Source: Salisaeta longa DSM 21114 (lineage in GTDB: Bacteria; Bacteroidota; Rhodothermia; Rhodothermales; Salinibacteraceae). From it: a stretch of DNA of 64,000 bases. The stretch is from positions 2,395,001 through 2,459,000 of the forward strand of contig NZ_ATTH01000001.1 in NCBI RefSeq assembly GCF_000419585.1, read 5' to 3'. Under the pieces are notes generated by a model. It searched no databases. It saw only the letters and a list, made by a program, of their open reading frames with translations, and was not told the DNA's origin. Position 1 is the first letter of the stretch; each line of letters begins with the position of its first letter. A program made the translations under genes and the position numbers. Of the stretch, positions 45,118 to 52,825 are shown one piece after another.

Positions 45118-45594
45118 ATGACTCCCAAGCAAACGTCTATTCTTGTGGGCGGTGTCGTTGTTGGCATCTTCAGCACGTCATTCCTGAGCCTGGTTAATGT
45201 GCTGTGTTGTGCGGGCGTCATCGGTGGGGCGATGGCGGCGGTTTGGCACTACACCAACACGCAACAGGTGACCATCGAAGGCGGCGAGGGGGCGCTGATT
45301 GGTGCGGCTGCGGCTATCGTCGGGCTTATCGTGGGCTCGGTGCTCAACTTTGCGGTGATGATGCCGCTGGGGCTGGGCATGCAGCAGGCCATGCAGTCAT
45401 TTATGATGGAGTACATGGGCGACCAGATGAGCGCCGAGCAGCGTCGTCAAATGATGCAACAGATGCAGCAAGGGCCCAGCGTTATGGGACTGCTGCTCAA
45501 TTTCGTCATTGGAGGCGTTGTGTACGCGATCTTCGGGGCCATTGGAGGTGCCATTGGAGCGGCGGCCTTCAAGAAAGGATCGCCCGAGGCCTGA
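45118..45594 (+). CDS. Small integral membrane protein of unknown function
   Basis: A 158-aa protein with three to four membrane segments (ILVGGVVVGIFSTSFLSLVN; CCAGVIGGAMAAVWHY; GALIGAAAAIVGLIVGSVLN and GLLLNFVIGGVVYAIFGAIG). A Met/Gln-rich amphipathic stretch in the middle (MMEYMGDQMSAEQRRQMMQQ) precedes the last helices. The layout is found in small Bacteroidota-type proteins without assigned function. I chose ATG 45118 since the longer frame runs over the repeat region. A strong hairpin follows 27 bp after the stop. Confidence 0.7.
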   Translation: MTPKQTSILVGGVVVGIFSTSFLSLVNVLCCAGVIGGAMAAVWHYTNTQQVTIEGGEGALIGAAAAIVGLIVGSVLNFAVMMPLGLGMQQAMQSFMMEYMGDQMSAEQRRQMMQQMQQGPSVMGLLLNFVIGGVVYAIFGAIGGAIGAAAFKKGSPEA

Positions 45595-45620
45595 CGCCAT
45601 CGCGCGGACCCATCCAACCG

Positions 45621-45654
45621 ATGGGCGTTGCCCTACGCTCGGAGCAACGCCCAT
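45621..45654. terminator. Two-way terminator between the membrane protein gene and dnaN
   Basis: ATGGGCGTTGC and GCAACGCCCAT form a perfect 11-bp stem with a 12-nt loop. The hairpin lies between two convergent genes, the + strand membrane protein and the - strand dnaN. No long T run is present. Confidence 0.65.
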
Positions 45655-45748
45655 TGCAAGGTTTCTTGATGCGTCCGCCCGAGGCCGCGCGCGCCGTTGG
45701 GTCAGCACAGCGCGCGGGGCCATTACCGCTTTGAGGTAGCTGCAGCCT

Positions 45749-46882
45749 CTACGCGTAGGTGTTGAGCATCACCGGCATGATGAGCATCAGGATGTCTTCG
45801 CCGTCTTTTTGCTTTTGCGGCACCACAATGCCGGCGCGGTTGGGGGTGCTCAGGTGCATCACCACTTCCTCGGCATCCACGTTGCCCAGCACCTCCGTGA
45901 GATATTCCGAGTTAAACCCGATTTCCATGGGCTCGCCGTCAAAGTCGGCGGTCACGACCTCTTCCGCCTCGCTGGAGCGCTCCACGTCTTCCGCCGAGAT
46001 GGTGACCTGATCGGGGGCGATGTCCAGGCGAATCTGGTTGGTCATGCTGGAGGAGTAGAGCCCCACCCGCTCGACCGCGCTGAGGAACTGCTCGCGCTCG
46101 ACGGTAAGCAGTTGTTCGTTGTTGTCGGGGATGACCGACTGGTAGTTGGGGTAGGTTTCGTCGATGAGGCGCGCCAGGACGCGGGCGTCGTCGGCGGTGA
46201 TGCTGGCATGGCCGTCGTCGACCGTGATGGTGCACAGGTCGTCGTCATCGAACACCTTGCCCACCAGCTTGGCCGCCTTCTGCGGAAGGATGAAGTTGGT
46301 TTCGGTGTCTACCGTGAGATCGGCAAGCTCCAGGCGCACGAGGCGATGGCCGTCGGTGGCCACCACGCGGGTTTCGCTGGGACCGAGCTGGAAGTAGACG
46401 CCCATCATGGCCGGGCGCAGGGCGTCTTTGCTCACGGCGAAGCTGGTTTGGTCGATGGCCCGCTTGAGCACGGCGCCCTCGACAGACACCTCGCGGCCGC
46501 CGGAGAGGTCGGGCAGGTCGGGGAAGTCGGCCCCGTCGTAGCCCGCCATTTTGTAGTGGCCGGCGTCGGTCTCCAGCGTAATCTCGAAGTCCGCATCGGC
46601 GGCAAACGAGATGGGGAGCTCGGGGAGCGCGCGCAGCGTGTCGATGAGGCGCTTGGCCGGCACGGCGATGGGCGTTGCGCCGGGCGTGCCGTTGGTTTCA
46701 AACTGAACGGGCACGCGCTGCACGATCGAGATCTCAAGATCGGTGGCGCTGAGCCGCAGCACGTCGCCGTCGCGCTCAAAGAGCACGCATTCCAGCACCG
46801 GTAGGGTGCTTTTGGAGGGCACGGCCCCGCGCACGGTGTTCAGGGCATCAAGCAGATCTTGGCTGGAGGCGGTAAATTTCAT
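45749..46882 (-). CDS. dnaN: DNA polymerase III beta subunit (sliding clamp)
   Basis: The 377-aa protein is of usual length and starts MKFTASSQDLLDALNTVRGA. Domain marks are VPSKSTLPVLECVLFERDGD near residue 21, LELSATDLEISI-like LRLSATDLEISIVQRVPVQF near 42, RPAMMGVYFQLGPSETRVVA near 151, LIDETYPNYQSVIPDN near 232, and YLTEVLGNVDAEEVVMHLST toward the end, with the clamp C-terminus VMLNTYA (usual pattern: LMPMRL). It forms the ring that tethers DNA polymerase III. It lies 118 bp downstream of dnaA on the same strand, as in many genomes; recF is absent. Confidence 0.95.
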   Translation of the reverse strand: MKFTASSQDLLDALNTVRGAVPSKSTLPVLECVLFERDGDVLRLSATDLEISIVQRVPVQFETNGTPGATPIAVPAKRLIDTLRALPELPISFAADADFEITLETDAGHYKMAGYDGADFPDLPDLSGGREVSVEGAVLKRAIDQTSFAVSKDALRPAMMGVYFQLGPSETRVVATDGHRLVRLELADLTVDTETNFILPQKAAKLVGKVFDDDDLCTITVDDGHASITADDARVLARLIDETYPNYQSVIPDNNEQLLTVEREQFLSAVERVGLYSSSMTNQIRLDIAPDQVTISAEDVERSSEAEEVVTADFDGEPMEIGFNSEYLTEVLGNVDAEEVVMHLSTPNRAGIVVPQKQKDGEDILMLIMPVMLNTYA

Positions 46883-47000
46883 GGCGTTCGGTCGCTAAGC
46901 ACAGGGCGCAAATAGAGGCTATTACGTTACGAAAGCGGCCGGGCGGAGATCCGCTGCGGCGGTGGTGAAGGCGGCGTGAGGATGCCGCTTCGGGTGGGCG

Positions 47001-48590
47001 TTATCGGGCGCGGAGTTCAATCTTGCGCTGAAGGTCTTCCACCATGTTGCGAAACTGCGTGTCGGTTTCGATCTGGTCTTCTACGGTGTTGTTGGCGTAG
47101 ATGACGGTGGAATGGTCGCGGCCGCCGAAGTGCAATCCGATGGTTTTGAGGGAGTGCTGGGTAAGCTGCTTGCAAAAGTACATGGCAATCTGCCGCGCGC
47201 GCACCACCTCACGCTTGCGTGTCTTGGCACGAATCAGGTCCTCCTCCACGTCCAGGTAGTCGCATACGATACGCTGAATCTCCTCGACGGAGAGGTTCAC
47301 CTGGCGGTCCTGAATCAGATCGCGCAGCACGTCTTTGGCCAGGTCGATGTCGAGCTCCCGCTGGTGCAGCGTGGAGTGGGCGAGCAGGCGGATGAGCGAG
47401 CCCTCCAGCTCCCGAATGTTGCTCTTGATGTTGTGGGCAATGAATTCGATGACTTCCTGATCGAGCTCGATGCCGTCGTCTTCGGCCTTGCGCTGCAAAA
47501 TGGCAATGCGCGTCTCCAGCCCGGGCGGCTGCACGTCGGCCGAGAGGCCCCACTGAAAGCGCGATAGCAGGCGCTCCTCGATGCCCTCAATGTCGCGCGG
47601 GGGGCGATCGGCCGAGAGGACGAGCTGCTTGCCGTTTTGGTGCAGGGCGTTAAAGATGTGAAAGAACTCCTCCTGCGTCTTCTCCTTCCCGCTAAAGAAC
47701 TGCACATCATCGACGATGAGCACGTCGATCTGGCGGTAAAACATCGAGAAGTCGCTCACGCGGTTGCGCTGAATGGCCTGCACAAACTCGCTAGTGAAGC
47801 GCTCGCTGGAGACGTAGAGGACGTTTTTTTCGGTGTAGTGGCTGTTTACGTAGTTGCCAATGGCTTGGATGAGGTGGGTTTTGCCCAACCCGACGCCGCC
47901 ATAAATAAGAAACGGGTTAAAGTTGGTGCCGCCCGGTTCCTGGGCAATGGCCCACGAGGCGCTGCGGGCGAGGCGGTTGCAGTCGCCCTGAATGAAGCGC
48001 TCGAAGACGTAGCTTTCGTTGAGCTGGCTGTCGATGTTGTTCTCCTGGATGCCGGGAATAGCAAAGGGGTTGCTCACCGGCGGCGCATCGGCCTTGGCAG
48101 CAGAGGCTTCAGCGTCATTGGTCGACCGCGCCGCCGAGGCGGTTTGGGGCGGCGTGGGCGTGGCGCGCGCATCGAGCGAGGCGTCGGACGATTCGTCGTT
48201 GGGCGCCGATGCGCCGGCGCCCTCGGACCACGGGACCTGCTCGTCGGCGGGGGGCTGCTCGTCCGAACGCCGCGCGGGCAGTTGCATCGACGCGCCATCG
48301 TGCGAGGGGTCGTCGGGGTTGTCTTGCTCAATGACCACGTCGTAAAAGAGGCGCCCCTGCGTGCCCAACACCTCGGTGACGGCCTTGCGCAGCATCGAGA
48401 AGTAGTGGTCTTCGAGCCACTCGTAGTAGAACCGACTGGGCAGCTGAATGGTGAGCTTCTGGAGGCCTTCCTCCTCACGCAGCGACTGCGCCTTCAGCGG
48501 CTTGAACCACGTCTTGTAGCTCTGCTCGCTGATCTGCGGGCGAATATGCGTGAGGCATTCCTTCCAAACCGATTCAGCCGAAGCATCCAT
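47001..48590 (-). CDS. dnaA: Chromosomal replication initiator DnaA
   Basis: A 529-aa protein with all four DnaA domains. Domain I covers residues 1-85 (VWKECLTHIRPQISEQSYKT; WFKPLKAQSLREEEGLQKLT). The domain II linker is Ala/Ser/Asp-rich, about 90-185. Domain III is the AAA+ core with Walker A GGVGLGKTHLIQAIG near 230 and Walker B VDVLIVDDVQFF near 292, followed by sensor residues in LLSRFQWGLSADVQPPGLET. Domain IV is the DNA-binding part with the signature GLHFGGRDHSTVIYANNTVE. It binds TTATCCACA boxes and opens the origin. The 386-bp upstream region has no perfect DnaA box, so classical autoregulation is not evident. The box-rich region lies 12.5 kb downstream. Confidence 0.97.
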   Translation of the reverse strand: MDASAESVWKECLTHIRPQISEQSYKTWFKPLKAQSLREEEGLQKLTIQLPSRFYYEWLEDHYFSMLRKAVTEVLGTQGRLFYDVVIEQDNPDDPSHDGASMQLPARRSDEQPPADEQVPWSEGAGASAPNDESSDASLDARATPTPPQTASAARSTNDAEASAAKADAPPVSNPFAIPGIQENNIDSQLNESYVFERFIQGDCNRLARSASWAIAQEPGGTNFNPFLIYGGVGLGKTHLIQAIGNYVNSHYTEKNVLYVSSERFTSEFVQAIQRNRVSDFSMFYRQIDVLIVDDVQFFSGKEKTQEEFFHIFNALHQNGKQLVLSADRPPRDIEGIEERLLSRFQWGLSADVQPPGLETRIAILQRKAEDDGIELDQEVIEFIAHNIKSNIRELEGSLIRLLAHSTLHQRELDIDLAKDVLRDLIQDRQVNLSVEEIQRIVCDYLDVEEDLIRAKTRKREVVRARQIAMYFCKQLTQHSLKTIGLHFGGRDHSTVIYANNTVEDQIETDTQFRNMVEDLQRKIELRAR

Positions 48591-48976
48591 ACGCTACACA
48601 GCAAGCAAGCCCGTGCGTACTGTCGCGCACCGGCGATGACGGAGATCAGTGAACTATGAGGCGTGGGGCACGACCCGATGGCGCAATCTTCCCCGAAGCA
48701 CAGGCGGGCCGCGTGCGGGAGACTCCTGAGAAACCGCTTCGTGCTGGCGACCGCTTGTTTTTGTAGCACCCTGGACGTCCCACGGTAACCATTGCACGGG
48801 CGAACGTCAAGATGCGTTCGTGCAGAAATAGTACAATCAAGAAAGACGTTGGAGCGGGCACTGCCTACCGTGCGTGAGGGCGCGCAGCGGTGCCGCGGCA
48901 AAGGCCGGGGCGAGTAGGCGGGAGCCGTGCGTCGGCCTTACGTTGTGTGCCGGACGCGTCCCACGAATTGCGTCGG
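48591..48976. promoter_or_regulatory. Upstream region of dnaA
   Basis: A 386-bp gene-free stretch. It holds an imperfect hairpin at 48793-48824 (TGCACG-CGAACG against CGTTCGTGCA) and an AT-enriched segment at 48825-48850 that could carry the dnaA promoter. No TTATCCACA box occurs on either strand, unlike the oriC region. I see nothing else in it. Confidence 0.4.
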
Positions 48977-49546
48977 TTAGGCCGTGTTGGCAGCCCGCTG
49001 GCGGGCAACCCCCAAAAGGAGGACGGCCGCGGCGCCGTACAGCGCAGCGTATAATCCGGTGAGGGCCAGGGCCTCAACGAGCGAGACGTGGACGTTGGGC
49101 ACGTACCCGGCGGCCCACGCTCCGGCACAGGTCCCTGCCAGGGCGCCGCACGTTGCGAGGAGCACGCGCCCCCCGGCGGTCGGCCGCCAGATCGCGACGA
49201 TACTCCCAACAAGCCCCAGCAACGCAGCCCCGCTGTACAGCGCATCGGCTGCGCTGTCGGTGACGTGCACGGCGGCGTTGGTCCACAGCAGAACGACCGT
49301 AGCGAGCAGCCCGAGCGCGATGCCCGCGCGATGCACACCGCGGTGCACGCGTCGCGCCGCGGCCTCGTACAGTGCCAACGGCCCAAACAGCAGCACACCG
49401 GCACAGACGAAGTCGCCGGCGGTCCAGTGGACCGCATCGGTGAAGGGCATCGCCGCAAGCGGCAGGAGCACGAGCAGCGTTGCTGTAATCCATGCGCCCA
49501 AGCGCCAAGACCAGGCGCGCGAGGCAGAGGGCATTATTGCGTTCAT
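48977..49546 (-). CDS. Predicted six-helix membrane protein
   Basis: The 189-aa protein has six hydrophobic segments, among them LGAWITATLLVLLPLAAMPF, DFVCAGVLLFGPLALYEA, ALGLLATVVLLWTNAAVHV, ALYSGAALLGLVGSIVAI, VLLATCGALAGTCAGAWAAG and ALTGLYAALYGAAAVLLLGV. No motif beyond hydrophobicity is seen and no family is recognised. It is unlike a transporter in lacking charged residues in its helices. The start ATG at 49546 precedes the first helix directly. Confidence 0.65.
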   Translation of the reverse strand: MNAIMPSASRAWSWRLGAWITATLLVLLPLAAMPFTDAVHWTAGDFVCAGVLLFGPLALYEAAARRVHRGVHRAGIALGLLATVVLLWTNAAVHVTDSAADALYSGAALLGLVGSIVAIWRPTAGGRVLLATCGALAGTCAGAWAAGYVPNVHVSLVEALALTGLYAALYGAAAVLLLGVARQRAANTA

Positions 49547-49750
49547 TCACCTGTTCGCGTTAGGGAGAAAAAGCCACCGGAGCAACGGCCCGCGGCTGTG
49601 GTGTGGCGTCAATGTAAACTCAAAATCATTGAAGTGCCGTGGGGCGCTCCAGGATTCTAACGCCCGGCTGGATCAGCAGAATTCATGCACGCGGAGGCGC
49701 CGGCCCCCTCGCCTCAACTTTTTTGACGCCACCGGGAACGCGCATCGGAC

Positions 49751-49790
49751 GTACGAATATCTTCGTACAAACATACGAAAAACATCGTAC
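49751..49790. promoter_or_regulatory. Tandem palindromes upstream of blaI-like gene (operator)
   Basis: Two adjacent inverted repeats lie 17-56 bp before the BlaI-like start: GTACGAA-TATC-TTCGTAC at 49751-49768 (perfect) and ATACGA-AAAACA-TCGTAC at 49773-49790 (one mismatch in the outer pair). BlaI/MecI/CopY repressors bind palindromes of about this size with TACA/TGTA cores; here the core is TACGA/TCGTA. The two sites are 22 bp apart, about two helical turns. They probably mediate autorepression. Confidence 0.65.
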
Positions 49791-49806
49791 TTTATCCGAG
49801 ACGCCT

Positions 49807-50202
49807 ATGGCTTCGTCCGATCCGCCCATGCCCACCGACGCCGAGCTGTCGATTTTGCGCGTGCTCTGGCAGCGCGGCCCGTCCACTGTGCGCGCCGTGC
49901 AAGAGCACCTGGGCGCCGAGGCGGGCTACACCACGGTGCTCAAGCTGCTGCAAATTATGCTGGACAAGGGCCTCGTCACGCGCGACGAGTCGCAACGGGC
50001 GCATGTGTACGAAGCTGCGGTCTCGGAGCCGGCCACGCAGCGCCGCCTGATCGATGACTTGCTGGATCGCGCATTTGGCGGGTCGCTGCGGGCCCTTGTG
50101 ATGCGCGCGCTGGGCCGCGACCGCGTCTCGGATGACGACCTGAACGAAATTCGTGCCCTCGTAGACGACTTGGAGGCTTCCGATGATCGATCTGATACCT
50201 AA
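49807..50202 (+). CDS. BlaI/MecI/CopY-family transcriptional repressor
   Basis: A 131-aa winged-helix protein starting MASSDPPMPTDAELSILRVL with WQRGPSTVRAVQEHLGAEAG and YTTVLKLLQIMLDKGLVTRD, the core of the family. The C-terminal part (RRLIDDLLDRAFGGSLRALV) is the dimerisation helix region. Such repressors are cut or displaced when a membrane peptidase receives a signal. The gene overlaps the start of the M56 peptidase gene by 20 bp, giving the classical BlaI-BlaR1 arrangement. The start was chosen as the ATG right after the palindromic operator. Confidence 0.92.
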   Translation: MASSDPPMPTDAELSILRVLWQRGPSTVRAVQEHLGAEAGYTTVLKLLQIMLDKGLVTRDESQRAHVYEAAVSEPATQRRLIDDLLDRAFGGSLRALVMRALGRDRVSDDDLNEIRALVDDLEASDDRSDT

Positions 50203-52063
50203 CGTAGCGGATAGCGTGCGTGCGCTGCTGCAGCATCCCATGGCCGCCCGCGCGGGCTGGGTGATTGTGCATTCGCTGTGGCAGGGCGTGCTTGTCGCGG
50301 CTCTTCTGAAGCTGGCATGCGCATGGCGCCGGCCGTCGGCGCGGGCACGCTACGGGTGGAGCTTGGGCGCGCTGGGGCTTGTGGGCGTCGCTCCGCTGGT
50401 TACGTGGAGTGTCCTGGGCCCGGTGGCATCCCCGATGGCTGCGGCGCCCGCTGCCCCTGATGCCGTGGTGGTAGTGCGCGCGCTGCCGCCCATGACGCCC
50501 GATCCGGCGCCGTGGCCCGCGCTGGTACAGGCGTGGGTGCAGCCCTGGGTGCCCTGGCTGGCTGCGGGCTGGTTTGTGGGCGCCACCGTGCTTCTGCTGC
50601 GGCTCAGCGGCGGCATTGCCTATGCGGCATGGCTGCGGCGCCGCGACACGCAGCCGCTGCCCTCCGCGTGGATACGCCGGGTGTGCCGGCTGTGCGCCCG
50701 CGCCGAGCTGCCATGGCCCGTTACCGTGCGCCAGTCGCCGCACGTCGACAGCCCGCTGCTCATGGGCTGGTGGCGTCCGCTCATTCTGGTGCCCACCGGG
50801 CTGCTCACCGGCCTGCCCACGAATCAGGTGGAGGCGCTGTTGCTGCATGAGCTGATGCACGTGCGCCGCCACGATGTGCTGGTGAGCTGGGTGCAACGCG
50901 CAGCCGAAACAATCTTCTTCTACCATCCCGGGGTCTGGTGGATCTCGCATCAGGTGGATGTGGCCCGTGAGCACTGCTGCGACGACGGCACGGTGGCGTT
51001 GGGGGCGCCGCGCCAGGCGTATGTGCAAGCGCTGGCCGCGCTGGTTGAGCGGTCTGCACCGGTCCGGCCCCATGCCGCGGCGCTAGCGGCTACCGACGGC
51101 TCGGTGCTGGGGCGCATCCGGCGGTTGGTGGGCGCAGCCCATCCGGCGCAGCCCGCGCGGGCGTCGGTGGTAACGGCCAGCATCGCCGCGCTCCTGCTGG
51201 TAGCCATTGGCGGGGCGTGCGCCTCGCAGGAAGCCACACAGGCGAACCGCCCGGCACCCGTGGCCGCTGCAAAACCATCGGCGCCACCCGCGCCGCCTCA
51301 GGCCGCGGTGCCCCCGCCCGCAGTCCCGACGCCGTCGCCGGCCCCCGCCGCGCGCCCCGATTCGGTACAGATCAGACGCGACGTCACCGTCACGCAGGAT
51401 TCCACGCAGCGGGTTATCGTCATCAAGACCGGCCGCCGACCGGCCGATACCCTCATCATCGGCGCTGAGGGCCGCATCGCGTACAGCACCCTGCCCGATT
51501 CGGTTACGCAGCAGTGGGCGGACGGCATCGTGGCGGGCCGCGGCCTTGTAACGGGCCTCCGGGGCTTTGTGATGGGCATTCGAGGACTCACCGAGGGCCT
51601 CCAGGCGCTTTTTCTTGGCCATCACGATAGCCTCCAGGTGTACCGCGACTCGTTGCTGCAGACGATGAAACGGCTCGACGCGGATTCGCTGTTCGGCGCG
51701 TCCACGGCTATCGATTCGCTCTTGGATGCTTCCGTCGACGTCGACTCGTTGTTAGATGCTTCAACGGACACGCTCGATATTCGAACAGACGAGGAGTATG
51801 AGCTTTTGTGGCCGCCGAAGGGCCTATCGCGCGACAGCCTCCGGGCGTTTGTGGAGCGTGTGGAGCAGGCCCGCGAGGAGGCGCTGCGTAAGTGGTCGCG
51901 GCATACGGAGACGATGCAGCAGTACCGGCTCGACGCCCTGCGCGAGCAAGCCGAAAGGCTGCGTCGTCAGGCCGAGCGCATGGAGCAGCAGGCCAAGCGA
52001 TTGGAGCGCCGCCTGGAGCGTTTGGAACGCGATTCGACCCGCACCCCCGGCGGCCGCGAGTAA
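50183..52063 (+). CDS. M56-family membrane metallopeptidase (BlaR1-like) with non-penicillin-binding C-terminus
   Basis: A 626-aa membrane protein. The M56 domain spans residues 1-340, with helices near 15-40, 55-75 and 115-140, the zinc motif HELMH in LLLHELMHVRRHDVLVSWVQ near 228 and FYHPGVWWISHQVDVAREHC near 252, and a last helix SIAALLLVAIGGAC. Then come a Pro/Ala linker (about 355-390), a beta-rich part (RDVTVTQDSTQRVIVIKTGR), two tandem SLLDAS repeats (about 513-530) and a long coiled coil (RQAERMEQQAKRLERRLERL). There is no penicillin-binding SxxK/SxN/KTG set, so it is not a classical beta-lactam sensor. The likely signal acts through the unusual periplasmic tail. It should cleave the BlaI-like partner. 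Confidence 0.85.
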   Translation: MIDLIPNVADSVRALLQHPMAARAGWVIVHSLWQGVLVAALLKLACAWRRPSARARYGWSLGALGLVGVAPLVTWSVLGPVASPMAAAPAAPDAVVVVRALPPMTPDPAPWPALVQAWVQPWVPWLAAGWFVGATVLLLRLSGGIAYAAWLRRRDTQPLPSAWIRRVCRLCARAELPWPVTVRQSPHVDSPLLMGWWRPLILVPTGLLTGLPTNQVEALLLHELMHVRRHDVLVSWVQRAAETIFFYHPGVWWISHQVDVAREHCCDDGTVALGAPRQAYVQALAALVERSAPVRPHAAALAATDGSVLGRIRRLVGAAHPAQPARASVVTASIAALLLVAIGGACASQEATQANRPAPVAAAKPSAPPAPPQAAVPPPAVPTPSPAPAARPDSVQIRRDVTVTQDSTQRVIVIKTGRRPADTLIIGAEGRIAYSTLPDSVTQQWADGIVAGRGLVTGLRGFVMGIRGLTEGLQALFLGHHDSLQVYRDSLLQTMKRLDADSLFGASTAIDSLLDASVDVDSLLDASTDTLDIRTDEEYELLWPPKGLSRDSLRAFVERVEQAREEALRKWSRHTETMQQYRLDALREQAERLRRQAERMEQQAKRLERRLERLERDSTRTPGGRE

Positions 52064-52093
52064 CCGAACCGCGGCCCGCGCTACCCGTCAGAT

Positions 52094-52121
52094 ACAGGGC
52101 GGCCCCCGACGGCCGTCCTGT
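52094..52121. terminator. Hairpin after the M56 peptidase gene
   Basis: ACAGGGCGGCC and GGCCGTCCTGT pair over 11 bp with one G-T position and a 6-nt loop, followed by a short T-rich stretch (CGTTTCTCC). It lies between the blaI-M56 pair and the next gene on the same strand and may end the pair's transcript. Confidence 0.6.
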
Positions 52122-52147
52122 CGTTTCTCCGACCCGATGCTCCCGTA

Positions 52148-52786
52148 ATGGCTGCCCCTGCTCCCACCGTCGACGAATGGACCGACCGGCTCGCGCCGCT
52201 CTTTCCGGAGTCCTTGCATGCCGTGCGCGAGGCCATCACCAGCACACCGGCCATCCAGCAGTGGCTCAACAAGGCGTCGTTTGAGGCGGCCGAAGGGTTG
52301 GCGCAAGTGCCGCCCATGCAGGCCGAAATGGAGGGCTACGGCCGCATGATGGACGGTCTGGAGGACCACTTTCCGGAATTGCTGACGGCCGTCGAGCGCC
52401 TCACGGAAGGGCACGGCCGCATCGATTTGCACTGGCGGCCGCTTGCCCCCAACTTCACCTATTTGTTTGTCAACTTTGGCCGCTCGTATAGCGTGGATCT
52501 GTACTGTGCGTTGCCGGATGCGTCCATCGAAGGGGCCGGGAAGGTGTTGGCCACCGTGCGCGCAGCCTTGCCGTCCAGCACGCCCTTTCCGGGACGCCCG
52601 CACACGGCTACGGCGGTTACGAGCCATGGCGAGCGCAGCGCGGGGGTGCGGCTGGCCCAGCACCGGAACGCATCGGGCGATAGCTGGCTCACGGTGACGC
52701 TGCTTCCCGACACCGGCGAGCCGGTAGAGGACCTGAAGCCCGGCGTGGCCCCCGCCCGTCTTCTCGCGTGCCTGCAAGCTGACTAG
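52148..52786 (+). CDS. Hypothetical soluble protein
   Basis: A 212-aa protein with no membrane segment. Parts look conserved in style (WTDRLAPLFPESLHAVREAI; GYGRMMDGLEDHFPELLTAV; LHWRPLAPNFTYLFVNFGRS) but I do not recognise the family. The composition is acidic-neutral and globular. The stop codon TAG at 52784-52786 forms the first bases of the repeat element copy 2. It follows the M56 peptidase gene after a hairpin and may be independent of it. Confidence 0.6.
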   Translation: MAAPAPTVDEWTDRLAPLFPESLHAVREAITSTPAIQQWLNKASFEAAEGLAQVPPMQAEMEGYGRMMDGLEDHFPELLTAVERLTEGHGRIDLHWRPLAPNFTYLFVNFGRSYSVDLYCALPDASIEGAGKVLATVRAALPSSTPFPGRPHTATAVTSHGERSAGVRLAQHRNASGDSWLTVTLLPDTGEPVEDLKPGVAPARLLACLQAD

Positions 52787-52820
52787 GCTGTGTTTAAAAA
52801 CGCCTCGCGGACTGCGCCCG
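52784..52820. repeat. TA-flanked inverted-repeat element, copy 2 (one end only)
   Basis: The 37-bp segment starts TAGGCTGTGTTTAAAAACGC and is nearly identical to the left end of copy 1 (263-299). The other terminus is missing, so this is a truncated copy. Its TAG supplies the stop codon of the hypothetical gene at 52148-52786. The minus-strand gene at 52826 ends just beside it. Confidence 0.65.
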
Positions 52821-52825
52821 CGTGT

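Noticed and set aside
48591-48976. DnaA autoregulatory boxes before dnaA
   Set aside because: I looked for TTATCCACA and single-mismatch forms on both strands and found none convincing.
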